From Bacteroidota bacterium (GTDB lineage: Bacteria > Bacteroidota > Bacteroidia > NS11-12g > UBA9320), in contig NVWV01000002.1 of the NCBI GenBank assembly GCA_002746305.1, positions 293,737 through 357,736 of the forward strand: DNA of 64,000 bases, written 5' to 3'. Under the pieces are notes generated by a model, which saw only the letters and a program-made list of their open reading frames with translations, searched no databases and had not been told where the DNA came from. This document shows positions 43,500 to 53,101 of this stretch, in pieces (position 1 is the stretch's first letter; the number at the start of each line of letters is the position of its first letter). The translations under genes were made by a program, and so were the position numbers.

Positions 43500-46100
43500 A
43501 TGGAAATTTCAGCTAAATACAACCCACAAGGTATTGAACAGAAATGGTATGACCAATGGATGGCCCACAAACTGTTCTCATCAGTACCTGATGATAGACC
43601 TAGTTATACTATTGTAATCCCTCCGCCTAATGTCACTGGAATACTTCATATGGGACATATGCTCAACAACACAATACAGGATATACTTGTACGAAGAGCA
43701 AGAATGCTGGGGTATAATGCATGCTGGGTGCCAGGGACTGACCACGCATCTATAGCTACTGAAACCAAGGTTGTAAATCAACTTAAAGAACAGGGTATTG
43801 CCAAAGAAGATATAACACGTGAAGAGTTTTTGGGTTATGCATTTGAATGGAAAGAGAAATATGGTGGAATAATCTTAGATCAACTACAGAAACTGGGTTG
43901 TAGTTGCGATTGGGAACGCACTAGGTTTACTATGGAGCCTGACTTATCAGAAGCTGTGATAGATTCATTTATTGATTTACACAAGCGTGGTTATATATAT
44001 CATGGTACCCGAATGATTAACTGGGATCCTGTTGGAAAAACAGCTTTGAGTGATGAAGAAGTAAATCATGAGGAGCAAAATGCGAAGCTTTACTACGTCA
44101 AATACAAACTAGAAAACAGTGAAGATTTCATTAGTATAGCCACTACGAGGCCTGAAACTATCATGGGAGATACAGCAGTGTGTGTACATCCTGATGACGA
44201 GCGATATCAAAAATTGATAGGAACCAAATGTATTGTTCCTTTAGTAAATCGCAAAGTGCCTATTATAGCGGACGATTATATTGACCCAGAATTTGGCACA
44301 GGAGCATTAAAAGTTACTCCTGCTCACGATATCAATGACTACGAAATAGGAAAAAGACATAATCTAGATTCAATTGATGTATTCAATGAAGATGCAACAA
44401 TAAGTGAAGCTGCCGGAGTATTTGTTGGGGAAGATCGATTCAAAGCCAGAAAACTTGCTGCATTAGAACTAGAAAACCTTGGTGTTCTCATTAAGACGGA
44501 AGAAATAGTAAATAAGGTAGGTAAGAGTGAGCGTACCAAAGCAGTAATCGAACCTCGCTTGTCTGCTCAATGGTTTGTTGATATGAAGAAATTCATGGCA
44601 GACTATCCTGAGGTGTTAAGCCAAGTTATGGATGACGAGATTCAGTTTCACCCACCTAAGTTTAAAAATACGTATAACCATTGGTTAACCAACATAAAGG
44701 ACTGGTGTATTTCTCGTCAATTATGGTGGGGACATAGAATACCTGCTTGGTACACTCCAAATGGGGCCATTGCTATTGCCAAAACAGCTGAAGAAGCTTT
44801 AGTTCAACTAAATGATTCTTCGTTATCTGTTTCCGACCTTAGACAAGATGAAGATGTATTGGACACTTGGTTTAGCTCTTGGTTGTGGCCAATTAGTGTA
44901 TTCAATGGGTTTCAAGAGGAAGGTCAAAAAGAACTGGACTACTACTACCCTACTTCTGATTTAGTAACTGCTCCTGATATTATTTTCTTTTGGGTTGCTC
45001 GTATGATTATGGCTGGTCACGCTTTTGAGGGAAAGATGCCTTTTAAAAATGTATATTTTACTGGGATAGTTAGAGATAAAGAACGAAGAAAAATGTCTAA
45101 ATCTCTAGGTAATAGTCCTGACCCATTTGACTTAATGGGCAAATACGGTACGGATGGTGTACGAATGGGACTTATGCTTAGTGCTCCTGCTGGAAATGAT
45201 ATCTTATTTGATGAGACACTGTGCGAACAAGGGAGAAACTTCTGTAATAAGCTTTGGAACTCATTTAGGTTATTAAAAGGACTGGAAGTTACTGAGACCC
45301 AAAATGAGTACTATACCATTTATGCAAGTCAGGCCCATACATGGATGGAGGCTAAAATTGCCCGAGCAACGTCTTCAGTAAATGACCACTTCGATAATTT
45401 TAGAATTTCTGATGCTCTAATGGAACTTTACAAGTTAACTAGAGATGATTTTAGTGGATGGTACTTGGAAATGATAAAACCAACTTATGGTGACCCTATT
45501 CCGCAACAAGACTTGGATAAAGCAATAAACATGTTTGATGCTATTCTAAGACTGCTTCATCCATTTATGCCATTTATTACAGAAGAACTATGGCAAGAAA
45601 TTGAAAATCGAAATGGAGAGTTTATAAATAGGCAAGATTGGCCCAATTTTGAAAACCGCCCTACTCCTATTCATGCTAATGTTTTTGATCTCATTAGTGA
45701 AATTAGGGCTAAAAGAAATGAAAATGGGATATCCCCAAAAGTAGTTGCTTCAATTGCATTACGTACAAAGGATAATAGCGTGTATCAATCTGCCGCTGGA
45801 ATTATTGAGAAACTCGCTAATGTAGAGACAATGTCCGCTACTATTGAAAATGGTTTTAAGGCTCTTATTGGCACAGACGAAGTTGAAATCGGCTTCAAAG
45901 ACTTTGTGCAACAGATTGACACACAAGCAATAGAAGGTGAAATTAAACGTTTAAAAGGCTTCTTAATCGGCATCGGCAAAAAACTGAGTAACGAGAAATT
46001 TATGGCAAATGCCAAGCCAGAGGTTATCGCAAATGAAGAAAAAAAGAAGTCTGATACATTAAGTAAAATCGCTAGTTTAGAAAAACAACTCAGCATATAA
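43500..46100 (+). CDS. valS: Valyl-tRNA synthetase
   Basis: The ATG at 43500 gives 866 residues, normal for Bacteroidota ValRS. Class I motifs: PPPNVTGILHMGHMLNNT (HIGH-type) and RRKMSKSLGNSPDP (KMSKS). WVPGTDHASIATETK precedes the editing CP1 domain (TTRPETIMGDTAVCV, KVTPAHDINDYEIG). The anticodon-binding domain follows, and the C-terminal coiled-coil arm (EGEIKRLKGFLIGIGKKL ... KIASLEKQL) marks ValRS against IleRS. The ORF is open 14 codons upstream but that part overlaps the rplS terminator. No T-box is seen. Confidence 0.97.
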   Translation: MEISAKYNPQGIEQKWYDQWMAHKLFSSVPDDRPSYTIVIPPPNVTGILHMGHMLNNTIQDILVRRARMLGYNACWVPGTDHASIATETKVVNQLKEQGIAKEDITREEFLGYAFEWKEKYGGIILDQLQKLGCSCDWERTRFTMEPDLSEAVIDSFIDLHKRGYIYHGTRMINWDPVGKTALSDEEVNHEEQNAKLYYVKYKLENSEDFISIATTRPETIMGDTAVCVHPDDERYQKLIGTKCIVPLVNRKVPIIADDYIDPEFGTGALKVTPAHDINDYEIGKRHNLDSIDVFNEDATISEAAGVFVGEDRFKARKLAALELENLGVLIKTEEIVNKVGKSERTKAVIEPRLSAQWFVDMKKFMADYPEVLSQVMDDEIQFHPPKFKNTYNHWLTNIKDWCISRQLWWGHRIPAWYTPNGAIAIAKTAEEALVQLNDSSLSVSDLRQDEDVLDTWFSSWLWPISVFNGFQEEGQKELDYYYPTSDLVTAPDIIFFWVARMIMAGHAFEGKMPFKNVYFTGIVRDKERRKMSKSLGNSPDPFDLMGKYGTDGVRMGLMLSAPAGNDILFDETLCEQGRNFCNKLWNSFRLLKGLEVTETQNEYYTIYASQAHTWMEAKIARATSSVNDHFDNFRISDALMELYKLTRDDFSGWYLEMIKPTYGDPIPQQDLDKAINMFDAILRLLHPFMPFITEELWQEIENRNGEFINRQDWPNFENRPTPIHANVFDLISEIRAKRNENGISPKVVASIALRTKDNSVYQSAAGIIEKLANVETMSATIENGFKALIGTDEVEIGFKDFVQQIDTQAIEGEIKRLKGFLIGIGKKLSNEKFMANAKPEVIANEEKKKSDTLSKIASLEKQLSI

Positions 46101-46189
46101 TTGCTAGAAATTTAGAGTGATTTGAGTTTTTGTTTATCTATGTTTTAGTTTATTCATCAAAAAATAAACCCATTACTAGAGGTACTAAC

Positions 46190-46197
46190 TATTTTTG
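46190..46197 (+). promoter_or_regulatory. Candidate -7 box for the LptF/LptG-like gene
   Basis: TATTTTTG matches TAnnTTTG exactly and ends 8 bp before the TTG start at 46206. If real, the leader is only about 5 bases. No clear -33 box. The rest of the 105-bp gap shows a 7-bp hairpin (GTTTATT / AATAAAC) but no terminator for valS. Confidence 0.35.
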
Positions 46198-46205
46198 AAC
46201 TGCAT

Positions 46206-47771
46206 TTGAAAATTATTAAGAAACTAAACTGGCTATTTGTCAAATCCTTTATTGGGCCTTTTATTGGAACATTCTTTATTGCCCTTTTCCTATTGTTAAT
46301 GCAGACAATATGGAAGTATTTAGGGGACTTGGTAGGTAAAGGACTTGAACTTTCAGTAATATTTGAGTTTATATTTTACTTTGCCATCCATCTGATACCA
46401 ATGGCCCTTCCACTGGCTATTTTACTCTCTAGTATTATGGTATTTGGTAACTTGGCTGAGCGATATGAGTTAGTTGCCATAAAATCTGCCGGAGTATCAC
46501 TACTTAGAGCCATGCGACCCATGCTAGTAATCTGCATTCTATTGGCTGTGGGTGCATTCTTTACTGCAAATAACCTGATTCCGAAAGCTAATCTAAGCTG
46601 GGGTGCATTGTTGTATGATGTTACTCAAAAGAAGCCAGCTATGAATATAGTCGACAATGTCTTTTTTAAAGATATTGAAGGGTATCAGATAAGAGTTGGT
46701 AAAAAACACGATGATAACCAAACGATTGAAGACATTATTATTTATGTGGATGATCGTAAGGGAGGAAACAACAATATCCTTTTAGCTAAGCGGGGTAAAA
46801 TGATTATTACCGATGATAAACAGTTTATGACTTTGCATTTGGAGGAAGGGCAACGCTACCAAGAACTTGTGGATGACCCCAACTACAAAGAGACCATGCC
46901 CCATAATACGATGAAATTTGCCACTTATGATTTAACCATAAACTTAAGTGAATTGGCCTTTAATAGAACTGAAAAGGAACGTTTTTCAGAAGATCATAGA
47001 ATGATGAACATCACCCAACTTCAGAAAAGGGTGGACTCACTTGACAGGTATATTGCTAAAAAAAGAACGGGTTTGTACAAATATCTGGAACCTTACTTCT
47101 ATTTGGTGAAGGACACAATCGATATTTCTGACACAGCAGTACAAGCTAGATTTGATTACCTCATAGCCTCAAAGAATAAAAAGAATTCAAAAACCATCAA
47201 GTTAGAATATGCGGACGTAGAAAAGTCTTCAAGTGATTCTCCCAGATTTCCTAAACCTAAAAAAATTGAAGATCGGGAAAAAGTGACCATAAACTCCATT
47301 TTATCAAAGGAAGATGTAATAACCAGAGCTTTGCAAAATGTAAATAATGCAAAAAGAATCAGCATGAATAATGTTGATGACACCTTTATACAGAAAGAAA
47401 TGCGGGCAAAGTATCTTGTAGAATGGCATAGAAAATTTACGCTTGCAGTTTCTTGTATTTTGCTCTTTTTTATAGGAGCACCATTAGGAGCTATCATTAA
47501 AAAAGGAGGTTTTGGATTACCCCTCGTAATTTCAATACTCCTATTTATTCTATATTATGTACTTAGTATTTTTGGTGAAAAACTGGTAAAACAAGGTGTC
47601 TTACCAGCATTCACAGGTATGTGGCTAAGTCTTTTCATCCTATTTCCTTTGGCTATATTCCTAACCTATAAAGCCAGTAGAGATTCTCAATTATTTAATG
47701 CAGAGGCCTATAAGAAAGCACTAACTACTTTTACTCCAAAATGGTTAAAAAGGTCTTTTAACAAAAAGTGA
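46206..47771 (+). CDS. LptF/LptG-family LPS-export permease
   Basis: The 521-residue inner-membrane protein has an N-terminal membrane block of three helices (about 12-120; GPFIGTFFIALFLLLMQTIW, LIPMALPLAILLSSIMVFG) with the family motif RYELVAIKSAGVSLLR. A large periplasmic beta-jellyroll domain (about 130-400, with a lysine-rich insertion near 335-370) and three C-terminal helices (KFTLAVSCILLFFIGAPLGA) follow. Such permeases pair with LptB to lift LPS from the membrane. No lptB or second permease gene is adjacent. The start must be a TTG at 46206 (first ATG is far inside helix 1). The glycosyltransferase ATG follows the stop by 1 bp. Confidence 0.9.
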   Translation: MKIIKKLNWLFVKSFIGPFIGTFFIALFLLLMQTIWKYLGDLVGKGLELSVIFEFIFYFAIHLIPMALPLAILLSSIMVFGNLAERYELVAIKSAGVSLLRAMRPMLVICILLAVGAFFTANNLIPKANLSWGALLYDVTQKKPAMNIVDNVFFKDIEGYQIRVGKKHDDNQTIEDIIIYVDDRKGGNNNILLAKRGKMIITDDKQFMTLHLEEGQRYQELVDDPNYKETMPHNTMKFATYDLTINLSELAFNRTEKERFSEDHRMMNITQLQKRVDSLDRYIAKKRTGLYKYLEPYFYLVKDTIDISDTAVQARFDYLIASKNKKNSKTIKLEYADVEKSSSDSPRFPKPKKIEDREKVTINSILSKEDVITRALQNVNNAKRISMNNVDDTFIQKEMRAKYLVEWHRKFTLAVSCILLFFIGAPLGAIIKKGGFGLPLVISILLFILYYVLSIFGEKLVKQGVLPAFTGMWLSLFILFPLAIFLTYKASRDSQLFNAEAYKKALTTFTPKWLKRSFNKK

Positions 47772-47772
47772 A

Positions 47773-48972
47773 ATGAGGATATTACAAGTCTCCAACAGAG
47801 TTCCTTGGCCATTAAATGAAGGTGGGAATATTGGTATCTATAACTATACCAGGGCTTACAGTATCTTAGAAAATGATGTTACCATATACTGCCTTGATGG
47901 TCAAAAGCATAATACTCCCATTCAAGAAGCCCAACTGGAATTAGAAAAGTACGCTAGAGTATATATTCACCCAATAGACACAGATGTGAAACTAGGAGAG
48001 GCCGTTAAGCATCTCATTGGGAATACATCCTATAACGTAAGCAGGTTTTATAACACTGTTTTTGAACAAGAACTTCAAGAGTTATTACAAAATGAGACAT
48101 TTGACATTGTTCAACTAGAAGGCACATTTGTAGGGCCTTATATAGATGTCATAAAGAAATATCACAAAGGCTTACTCTCGTTAAGGATGCATAATGTTGA
48201 GTTTGAGATCTGGGAACGACTGGCAGCCAATGCATCCAACCCGATAAAGAAAATCTACTTAAAGATACTATCAAAACAGCTTAAAGCTTATGAGACAGGC
48301 ATCTTACAAAAGGCCGACGTAATAGTTCCTGTGACCAATGATGATGGACTGAAATTCAAGAAACTAGTGCCCAATGTAGCTGTATTTACTATCCCCGCAG
48401 GAATAGATCTAAGCGAATGGAAGTACTCTCCTTCAAATAATTTCAGGAATTGGTATCATATTGGCTCGATGGAATGGCATGCCAATGCAGAGGCTGTAAA
48501 TTGGTTTGTAGATGAAATTCACAATGGTATTCTAGCTATTGACAGTAGTTATAGGCTTCATCTTGCGGGCAAGGGAATTAATTCTTCTAAATTTTCTGCG
48601 TTAGAAAGCATTTTAGTCAATGATAACGTTCCCCGAGCATATGACTTTGTTCAAGAAAATGATGTTTGTGTAGTCCCTCTAAAAAGTGGAAGTGGAATAC
48701 GACTCAAAATTCTAGAAGCTATGGCAGCAGGTAAACTTGTTATAAGCACTACCATTGGTGCTCAGGGAATAGACTACATAGCTGGCCATCATCTTCTCAT
48801 TGCTGATACTCCTGTTGAATTTTCAGCTCTTTATGAGAAACTAATGAAAGGTAGTATTGATTATAAGATTATCGTGCAAAATGCACGCAAGTTGGTTGAA
48901 GATTACTATTCGACTGAAGCACTTGCCCAAAAGCAACTGGAGTACTATCAAAAACTAATTTCTAAAGCATAA
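47773..48972 (+). CDS. Glycosyltransferase family 4-like protein
   Basis: A 399-residue GT-B enzyme: N-terminal acceptor domain with ILQVSNRVPWPLNEGGNIG, and C-terminal donor domain with YHIGSMEWHANAEAVNWFVD, LHLAGKG, CVVPLKSGSGIRLKILEAMA and AGKLVISTTIGAQGIDY. The E...E motif of GT4 enzymes is present as GIRLKILEAMAAGK. The substrate is unknown. It is coupled to the LPS permease gene (1-bp gap), which suggests envelope glycolipid synthesis. A strong bidirectional terminator overlaps its end. Confidence 0.9.
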   Translation: MRILQVSNRVPWPLNEGGNIGIYNYTRAYSILENDVTIYCLDGQKHNTPIQEAQLELEKYARVYIHPIDTDVKLGEAVKHLIGNTSYNVSRFYNTVFEQELQELLQNETFDIVQLEGTFVGPYIDVIKKYHKGLLSLRMHNVEFEIWERLAANASNPIKKIYLKILSKQLKAYETGILQKADVIVPVTNDDGLKFKKLVPNVAVFTIPAGIDLSEWKYSPSNNFRNWYHIGSMEWHANAEAVNWFVDEIHNGILAIDSSYRLHLAGKGINSSKFSALESILVNDNVPRAYDFVQENDVCVVPLKSGSGIRLKILEAMAAGKLVISTTIGAQGIDYIAGHHLLIADTPVEFSALYEKLMKGSIDYKIIVQNARKLVEDYYSTEALAQKQLEYYQKLISKA

Positions 48973-49005
48973 AAAAAAGCGTTTGTCATTGACAAACGCT
49001 TTTTT
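48973..49005. terminator. Bidirectional intrinsic terminator
   Basis: A perfect 15-bp stem AAAAAAGCGTTTGTC / GACAAACGCTTTTTT with an ATT loop, between the convergent glycosyltransferase and M16 protease genes. Confidence 0.95.
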
Positions 49006-49023
49006 ATGGTGGCTTGATTATTT

Positions 49024-51858
49024 CTAGTCTACCGTAATCTCTTTAATTTTACCGTATCCTAGCTTATTTAAACCATCTCGTACCTTGTATGCGTGACCAA
49101 CAACTATGATTACCATGTTGTTTGGTTTCAAATTTTGTTTTGCAACTGCATTGATATCAGCTATACTCATACCTTTTACAATTGCAGCTTGTTGCGTAGT
49201 ATAGTCACTAGGTAAATCATAATCTATAATACTGCTTAAGAAATTTAACTTGTCAAAAGGAGTCTCGTAATCCAAAGCTTCACTTAAAGTGATTGAGCTT
49301 TTTGTAAAGTCCAACTCTTCTTGGGTTATACCATCCTTAGCAAAAGTTGTTATTTCATTCATGAATTCTCTAATAGCACTATCCGTAGCCTCTTTCTTTA
49401 TTTCTCCAGAAAACCTATATATACCGAAATGCTTGTTACCTCCAAAACTTGACCTTGCTCCATAAGTATAACCTTTATCTTCTCTCAAGTTCAAATTAAT
49501 TCTACTATTGAAAGCACCGCCCAAAGCATAATTCATAACACCTGCTTTAAAATAATTTCCCTTGTAATCAAACTTAGGACCTGGATGTCCAGCGTATATC
49601 GTAGATTGAGCAGCATAAGGCTTATCAACTAGATAGACTGTAGTTTTTTCTGGCATTTTCAATTCTGGAATACCAGGAACTATAACATTGGTATTTTTCC
49701 ATTCTTTTAAGAAAGCTAACTTACTTAATGCATCTTCTTTAGATATATCTCCAGAAACTACAAGTGTACTTACGTTTGGAGAATAATTTGCCTTATAAAA
49801 AGCTTTTACATCATCCAAACTAATCTTGCTTAATGACTTGTAATTACCATAATAGTAATCTGCAAGAATAGTACCCTCATAAATAATCTTACTCCAAGCC
49901 TTACTGGCCATTACCGAAGGACTACTTTTTTGAGACTTTAAACCCTCTATAATTTGGTCCTTGATTCTTTTAAAGTCAGCAGGATCAAATCTAGGATCAA
50001 ACATCGCTCCTTTAAGTAACACAAGTGTTGCATCAACATTAACACTCAAACTGCTAACAAAAATGCTTGTGCTTCTTGTTCCAGAATTATAACTAATTGA
50101 ACTTCCTAACTTCTCTAATTCACGAGAAAACTCTTCAGTTGTAAGCTTACTAGTACCCTCTGCCATCATAGAAGCTGTTACCATAGCTGTACCAGTGCCA
50201 ACCTTCTTTCCTCCTTCTAACAAATGTCCACCTTCCATTTCAATATAAAAGTATACCAATGGAGACTCACTAGACTCATTTCCAATGATGCGAAGCCCAT
50301 TGTCAAATTTCTCTGTATAATAAGATGGAATTGTAAAAGCATTTGCATCACTAGCTCCAGGCATAACACTTCTGTCAAACTGGTCAACAGGAGGTACGTA
50401 GTTCAACCCTTCATACTGTTTGTGAGTTTTCTTAGCTTCTGAAGCATGTGGATTCACACTTTTGGGTGTCTCATCATCTTCATCTCTGTCTTCGTCTCTT
50501 TCTACTCTCAAAATAACAGCCTTTCTACCTTTAATGTATTTATTATATACACGCATGATATCTGCAGCGGTAACGGCATTGTATCTATCAATATCGTCTT
50601 GAAGCCCATATCCGTTTCCTTTCATCATTGCATAATGACCAAGAACGCCCGACTTACTACTAATACTATTCAATTGACGATAAGTCGATCTTAGGACTTG
50701 AGTCTTCGTTATATCAATATCTTCTTGAGTTACCCCTCTAGTTTCAAATTCTGCGATAGACTCTCTAACCTTGTCTTCTACCTCTTTAAAAGTAAGACCT
50801 CCTGCTAAAGCAGGTTTCGTTACAACTTGGATGCTCATAAAACCGGCTAGTTCTAGTGTAGAATGTCCTGCACCAGCTTGAAGAGCCAATTCTTTCTTCG
50901 TTAAGTTTTTGTAAAGAATAGAGTTATTACCTCCACCTATAATCTCAGCTAGTATATCTAAGGCTGCTTCGTCCTTGTGGAATTCAGGTACTGTAGGGAA
51001 TGAGAAAGATGTAAGAGGTGCAAAAATGTTATCTCTAGTAGTAACATAATAGTCCATAGAAAGCTGAGGCTTTTTAGGGTACATGTTTTTTACTTCTGGA
51101 CATTTCTTAAGAGTTCCAAAGAATTTCTCAGCCCATACCTTTACTTCTTCGGGCTTAATGTCTCCAGATACAATAAGAGTTGCATTGTTTGGACCATACC
51201 ATCTAAGGAAAAAGTTTTTTAAATCTTCATAAGAAGCAATGTCCAAATCATCTACAAAGCCAATTGGAGTCCATTCGTATGGATGATTTGCAAACAGTGA
51301 CTTGAATAATATCTCGCTAACCATACCATAAGGTTGGTTATCATATCGTTGTCTTTTTTCATTTTTAACAGTTTCTCTTTGATTTTCAAACTGCTTCTGA
51401 GTGAAACTTTCTAAATGGGTTCCCATTCTATCAGCCTCTAACCACAATAACTTTTCAGTCATGTTGCTAGGAGCTGTTTGATGATAAACGGTCTTATCAA
51501 AAGAAGTATACGCATTGTTAGTACCTCCTGACTCTCCTATTATCTTAAAGTGCTCTCCTTCTTTTACATTTTGAGACCCTTCAAACATCATGTGCTCAAA
51601 AAAGTGAGCAAATCCACTGTTTCTTACCTCTTCTCTGGCACTACCAACGTGATAAGCCACTTGTACGTGTACAATTGGATCAGAATGATCTTCGTGAATA
51701 ATGAGTGTTAAATCATTTGAAGGAAGTTTGTACTTCTCAAAAGGAATAACAACTTTACCTTCTTGAGCTTCTACCTTTTCAATCAGCTCAAAAGATGATT
51801 GAGCCATAGAAGCAATGCTTAGCATAACTAAATTTAATAATAGGATTGATTTCTTCAT
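49024..51858 (-). CDS. Secreted M16 (insulinase/pitrilysin) metalloprotease, two-unit form
   Basis: The 944-residue protein has a signal peptide (about 1-19, ending SMAQ) and two M16 repeats. The first (about 35-480) holds the inverted zinc motif H85-F-F-E-H89 with the distal ENQRETVKNEKRQRYD helix. The second (about 510-940) keeps the fold (YFYIEMEGGHLLEGG, AAQSTIYAGHPGP, NLREDKGYTYGARSSFGG) but no zinc motif, as usual for the inactive half. It should be periplasmic and degrade peptides. An acidic linker (ERDEDRDEDDETPK, about 450-470) joins the halves. It is monocistronic. Confidence 0.93.
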   Translation of the reverse strand: MKKSILLLNLVMLSIASMAQSSFELIEKVEAQEGKVVIPFEKYKLPSNDLTLIIHEDHSDPIVHVQVAYHVGSAREEVRNSGFAHFFEHMMFEGSQNVKEGEHFKIIGESGGTNNAYTSFDKTVYHQTAPSNMTEKLLWLEADRMGTHLESFTQKQFENQRETVKNEKRQRYDNQPYGMVSEILFKSLFANHPYEWTPIGFVDDLDIASYEDLKNFFLRWYGPNNATLIVSGDIKPEEVKVWAEKFFGTLKKCPEVKNMYPKKPQLSMDYYVTTRDNIFAPLTSFSFPTVPEFHKDEAALDILAEIIGGGNNSILYKNLTKKELALQAGAGHSTLELAGFMSIQVVTKPALAGGLTFKEVEDKVRESIAEFETRGVTQEDIDITKTQVLRSTYRQLNSISSKSGVLGHYAMMKGNGYGLQDDIDRYNAVTAADIMRVYNKYIKGRKAVILRVERDEDRDEDDETPKSVNPHASEAKKTHKQYEGLNYVPPVDQFDRSVMPGASDANAFTIPSYYTEKFDNGLRIIGNESSESPLVYFYIEMEGGHLLEGGKKVGTGTAMVTASMMAEGTSKLTTEEFSRELEKLGSSISYNSGTRSTSIFVSSLSVNVDATLVLLKGAMFDPRFDPADFKRIKDQIIEGLKSQKSSPSVMASKAWSKIIYEGTILADYYYGNYKSLSKISLDDVKAFYKANYSPNVSTLVVSGDISKEDALSKLAFLKEWKNTNVIVPGIPELKMPEKTTVYLVDKPYAAQSTIYAGHPGPKFDYKGNYFKAGVMNYALGGAFNSRINLNLREDKGYTYGARSSFGGNKHFGIYRFSGEIKKEATDSAIREFMNEITTFAKDGITQEELDFTKSSITLSEALDYETPFDKLNFLSSIIDYDLPSDYTTQQAAIVKGMSIADINAVAKQNLKPNNMVIIVVGHAYKVRDGLNKLGYGKIKEITVD

Positions 51859-51948
51859 TTATATGAATTTTATATAGTGCAAAAAAAAGAATTAATACAA
51901 AAAGGCAATAGCTATATCGATAAACTTTAACTGTGAATAGGTTAAAAT

Positions 51949-53085
51949 CTAAAAAACAATGATCCTATACCTGTACTTTTCTTCAGAAATTTCGGAAAAA
52001 TACTTTAAGGCTTTGTCCTTATCATCACCTAAATATCCTAAAATCAGAAACCTATCCAATCTATTTAGGTATATTTTACTCTCTAATGTCCCAAAATGGC
52101 TATTTAAATTAAATGTCCGCAGTTCTCCCATAGTGCTAAGATCTTGGATCAAAAGGTAGAAACCTGATTTTAAGTCTAAGTTCAAATTATATATAACTTG
52201 TCCTAAGGTATCAATTGGCGTATAGCTATTAAAATTAGTACGATAAATAGAATCAGATGCAAAACGTCTACTCCTGACTTCATTCAGTAAGAGTTGATTA
52301 TCTTCTTCTAAATGCAGTACTCGTTCTATGAGTTCATTATTTTGACGAGCAACTATACCCGTATTCTGAATAGGTTTCTCAGATATCGTTTCGCTTTTTG
52401 CTATTAAACTCAAAGAATCCCTTTGAAACTGAAGTCTCTTATTCTGTTCTTTAAGTTTTTCAATCATAGCTATGTCATCGGAATTCTCAACAAATACAGA
52501 GCTCTCTTTTCTTTTAGCTAAGTTAGGATGGTAGTGAATACCCAATTGATGTCTAAAGTTAAATGGAATATTATCGCTTAGGCTAAATGCGTAGGTTAAC
52601 TGATAGCCTAATCCCAAAGCGTCATTCAGCTTAATTTCTGAGCCAATACCTAAGTTAACATTCATTCCAGAATTTTTTTGATCAAATCTGTCAATTTGCT
52701 GAATGTAATTGTACGCATACCCAGTGTATATATAGGGTTTTAATTTCCAAATGTTGTTCAAATTAATTGCCAAATTTGCTTCAATTTGATGAAAAACAGC
52801 ATTGGATGTATTGTATTCTCCGTACGTAAGACTATCGGCCAATGCAAATCCATATCCTCCAAAAACAGAAATGTTTTTGTGGATTGGTTTGTGAATAGAA
52901 ACACCAAAGCCATAGCCAGTAGCCTTACTTAAGTCCTTTAGGGTATAGGCTCCTAGATTATAGAACTTATGAGACTTGACGTAGCTATAAATGCTCCAAT
53001 CATTTGTTGACTGAGCATAAGTGTTATTTGCTAATAGACTACAAGCCAAGGAGCAAATTAGGTATGGTATAAGCTTCAATTTCAA
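51949..53085 (-). CDS. Envelope protein: barrel-like domain, coiled coil and divergent SPOR-like C-terminus
   Basis: About 378 residues. The start is a TTG: 53085 (MKLKLIPYLICS) is preferred over 53091. There is a signal peptide (to about TYAQ), then a beta-strand-rich domain (about 28-195; GYGFGVSIHKPIHKNISVFG, ANLAINLNNIWKLKPYIYTG). A charged coiled coil (about 208-285; MIEKLKEQNKRLQFQRDSLS) and a C-terminal domain (about 295-378; RFLILGYLGDDKDKALKYFS) follow. The C-terminal pattern resembles SPOR peptidoglycan-binding domains at low similarity. The upstream neighbour has the same layout, so the two are likely distant tandem paralogues, 16 bp apart. The role is unknown. Confidence 0.65.
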   Translation of the reverse strand: MKLKLIPYLICSLACSLLANNTYAQSTNDWSIYSYVKSHKFYNLGAYTLKDLSKATGYGFGVSIHKPIHKNISVFGGYGFALADSLTYGEYNTSNAVFHQIEANLAINLNNIWKLKPYIYTGYAYNYIQQIDRFDQKNSGMNVNLGIGSEIKLNDALGLGYQLTYAFSLSDNIPFNFRHQLGIHYHPNLAKRKESSVFVENSDDIAMIEKLKEQNKRLQFQRDSLSLIAKSETISEKPIQNTGIVARQNNELIERVLHLEEDNQLLLNEVRSRRFASDSIYRTNFNSYTPIDTLGQVIYNLNLDLKSGFYLLIQDLSTMGELRTFNLNSHFGTLESKIYLNRLDRFLILGYLGDDKDKALKYFSEISEEKYRYRIIVF

Positions 53086-53101
53086 ATGCAAACAAATATA
53101 T

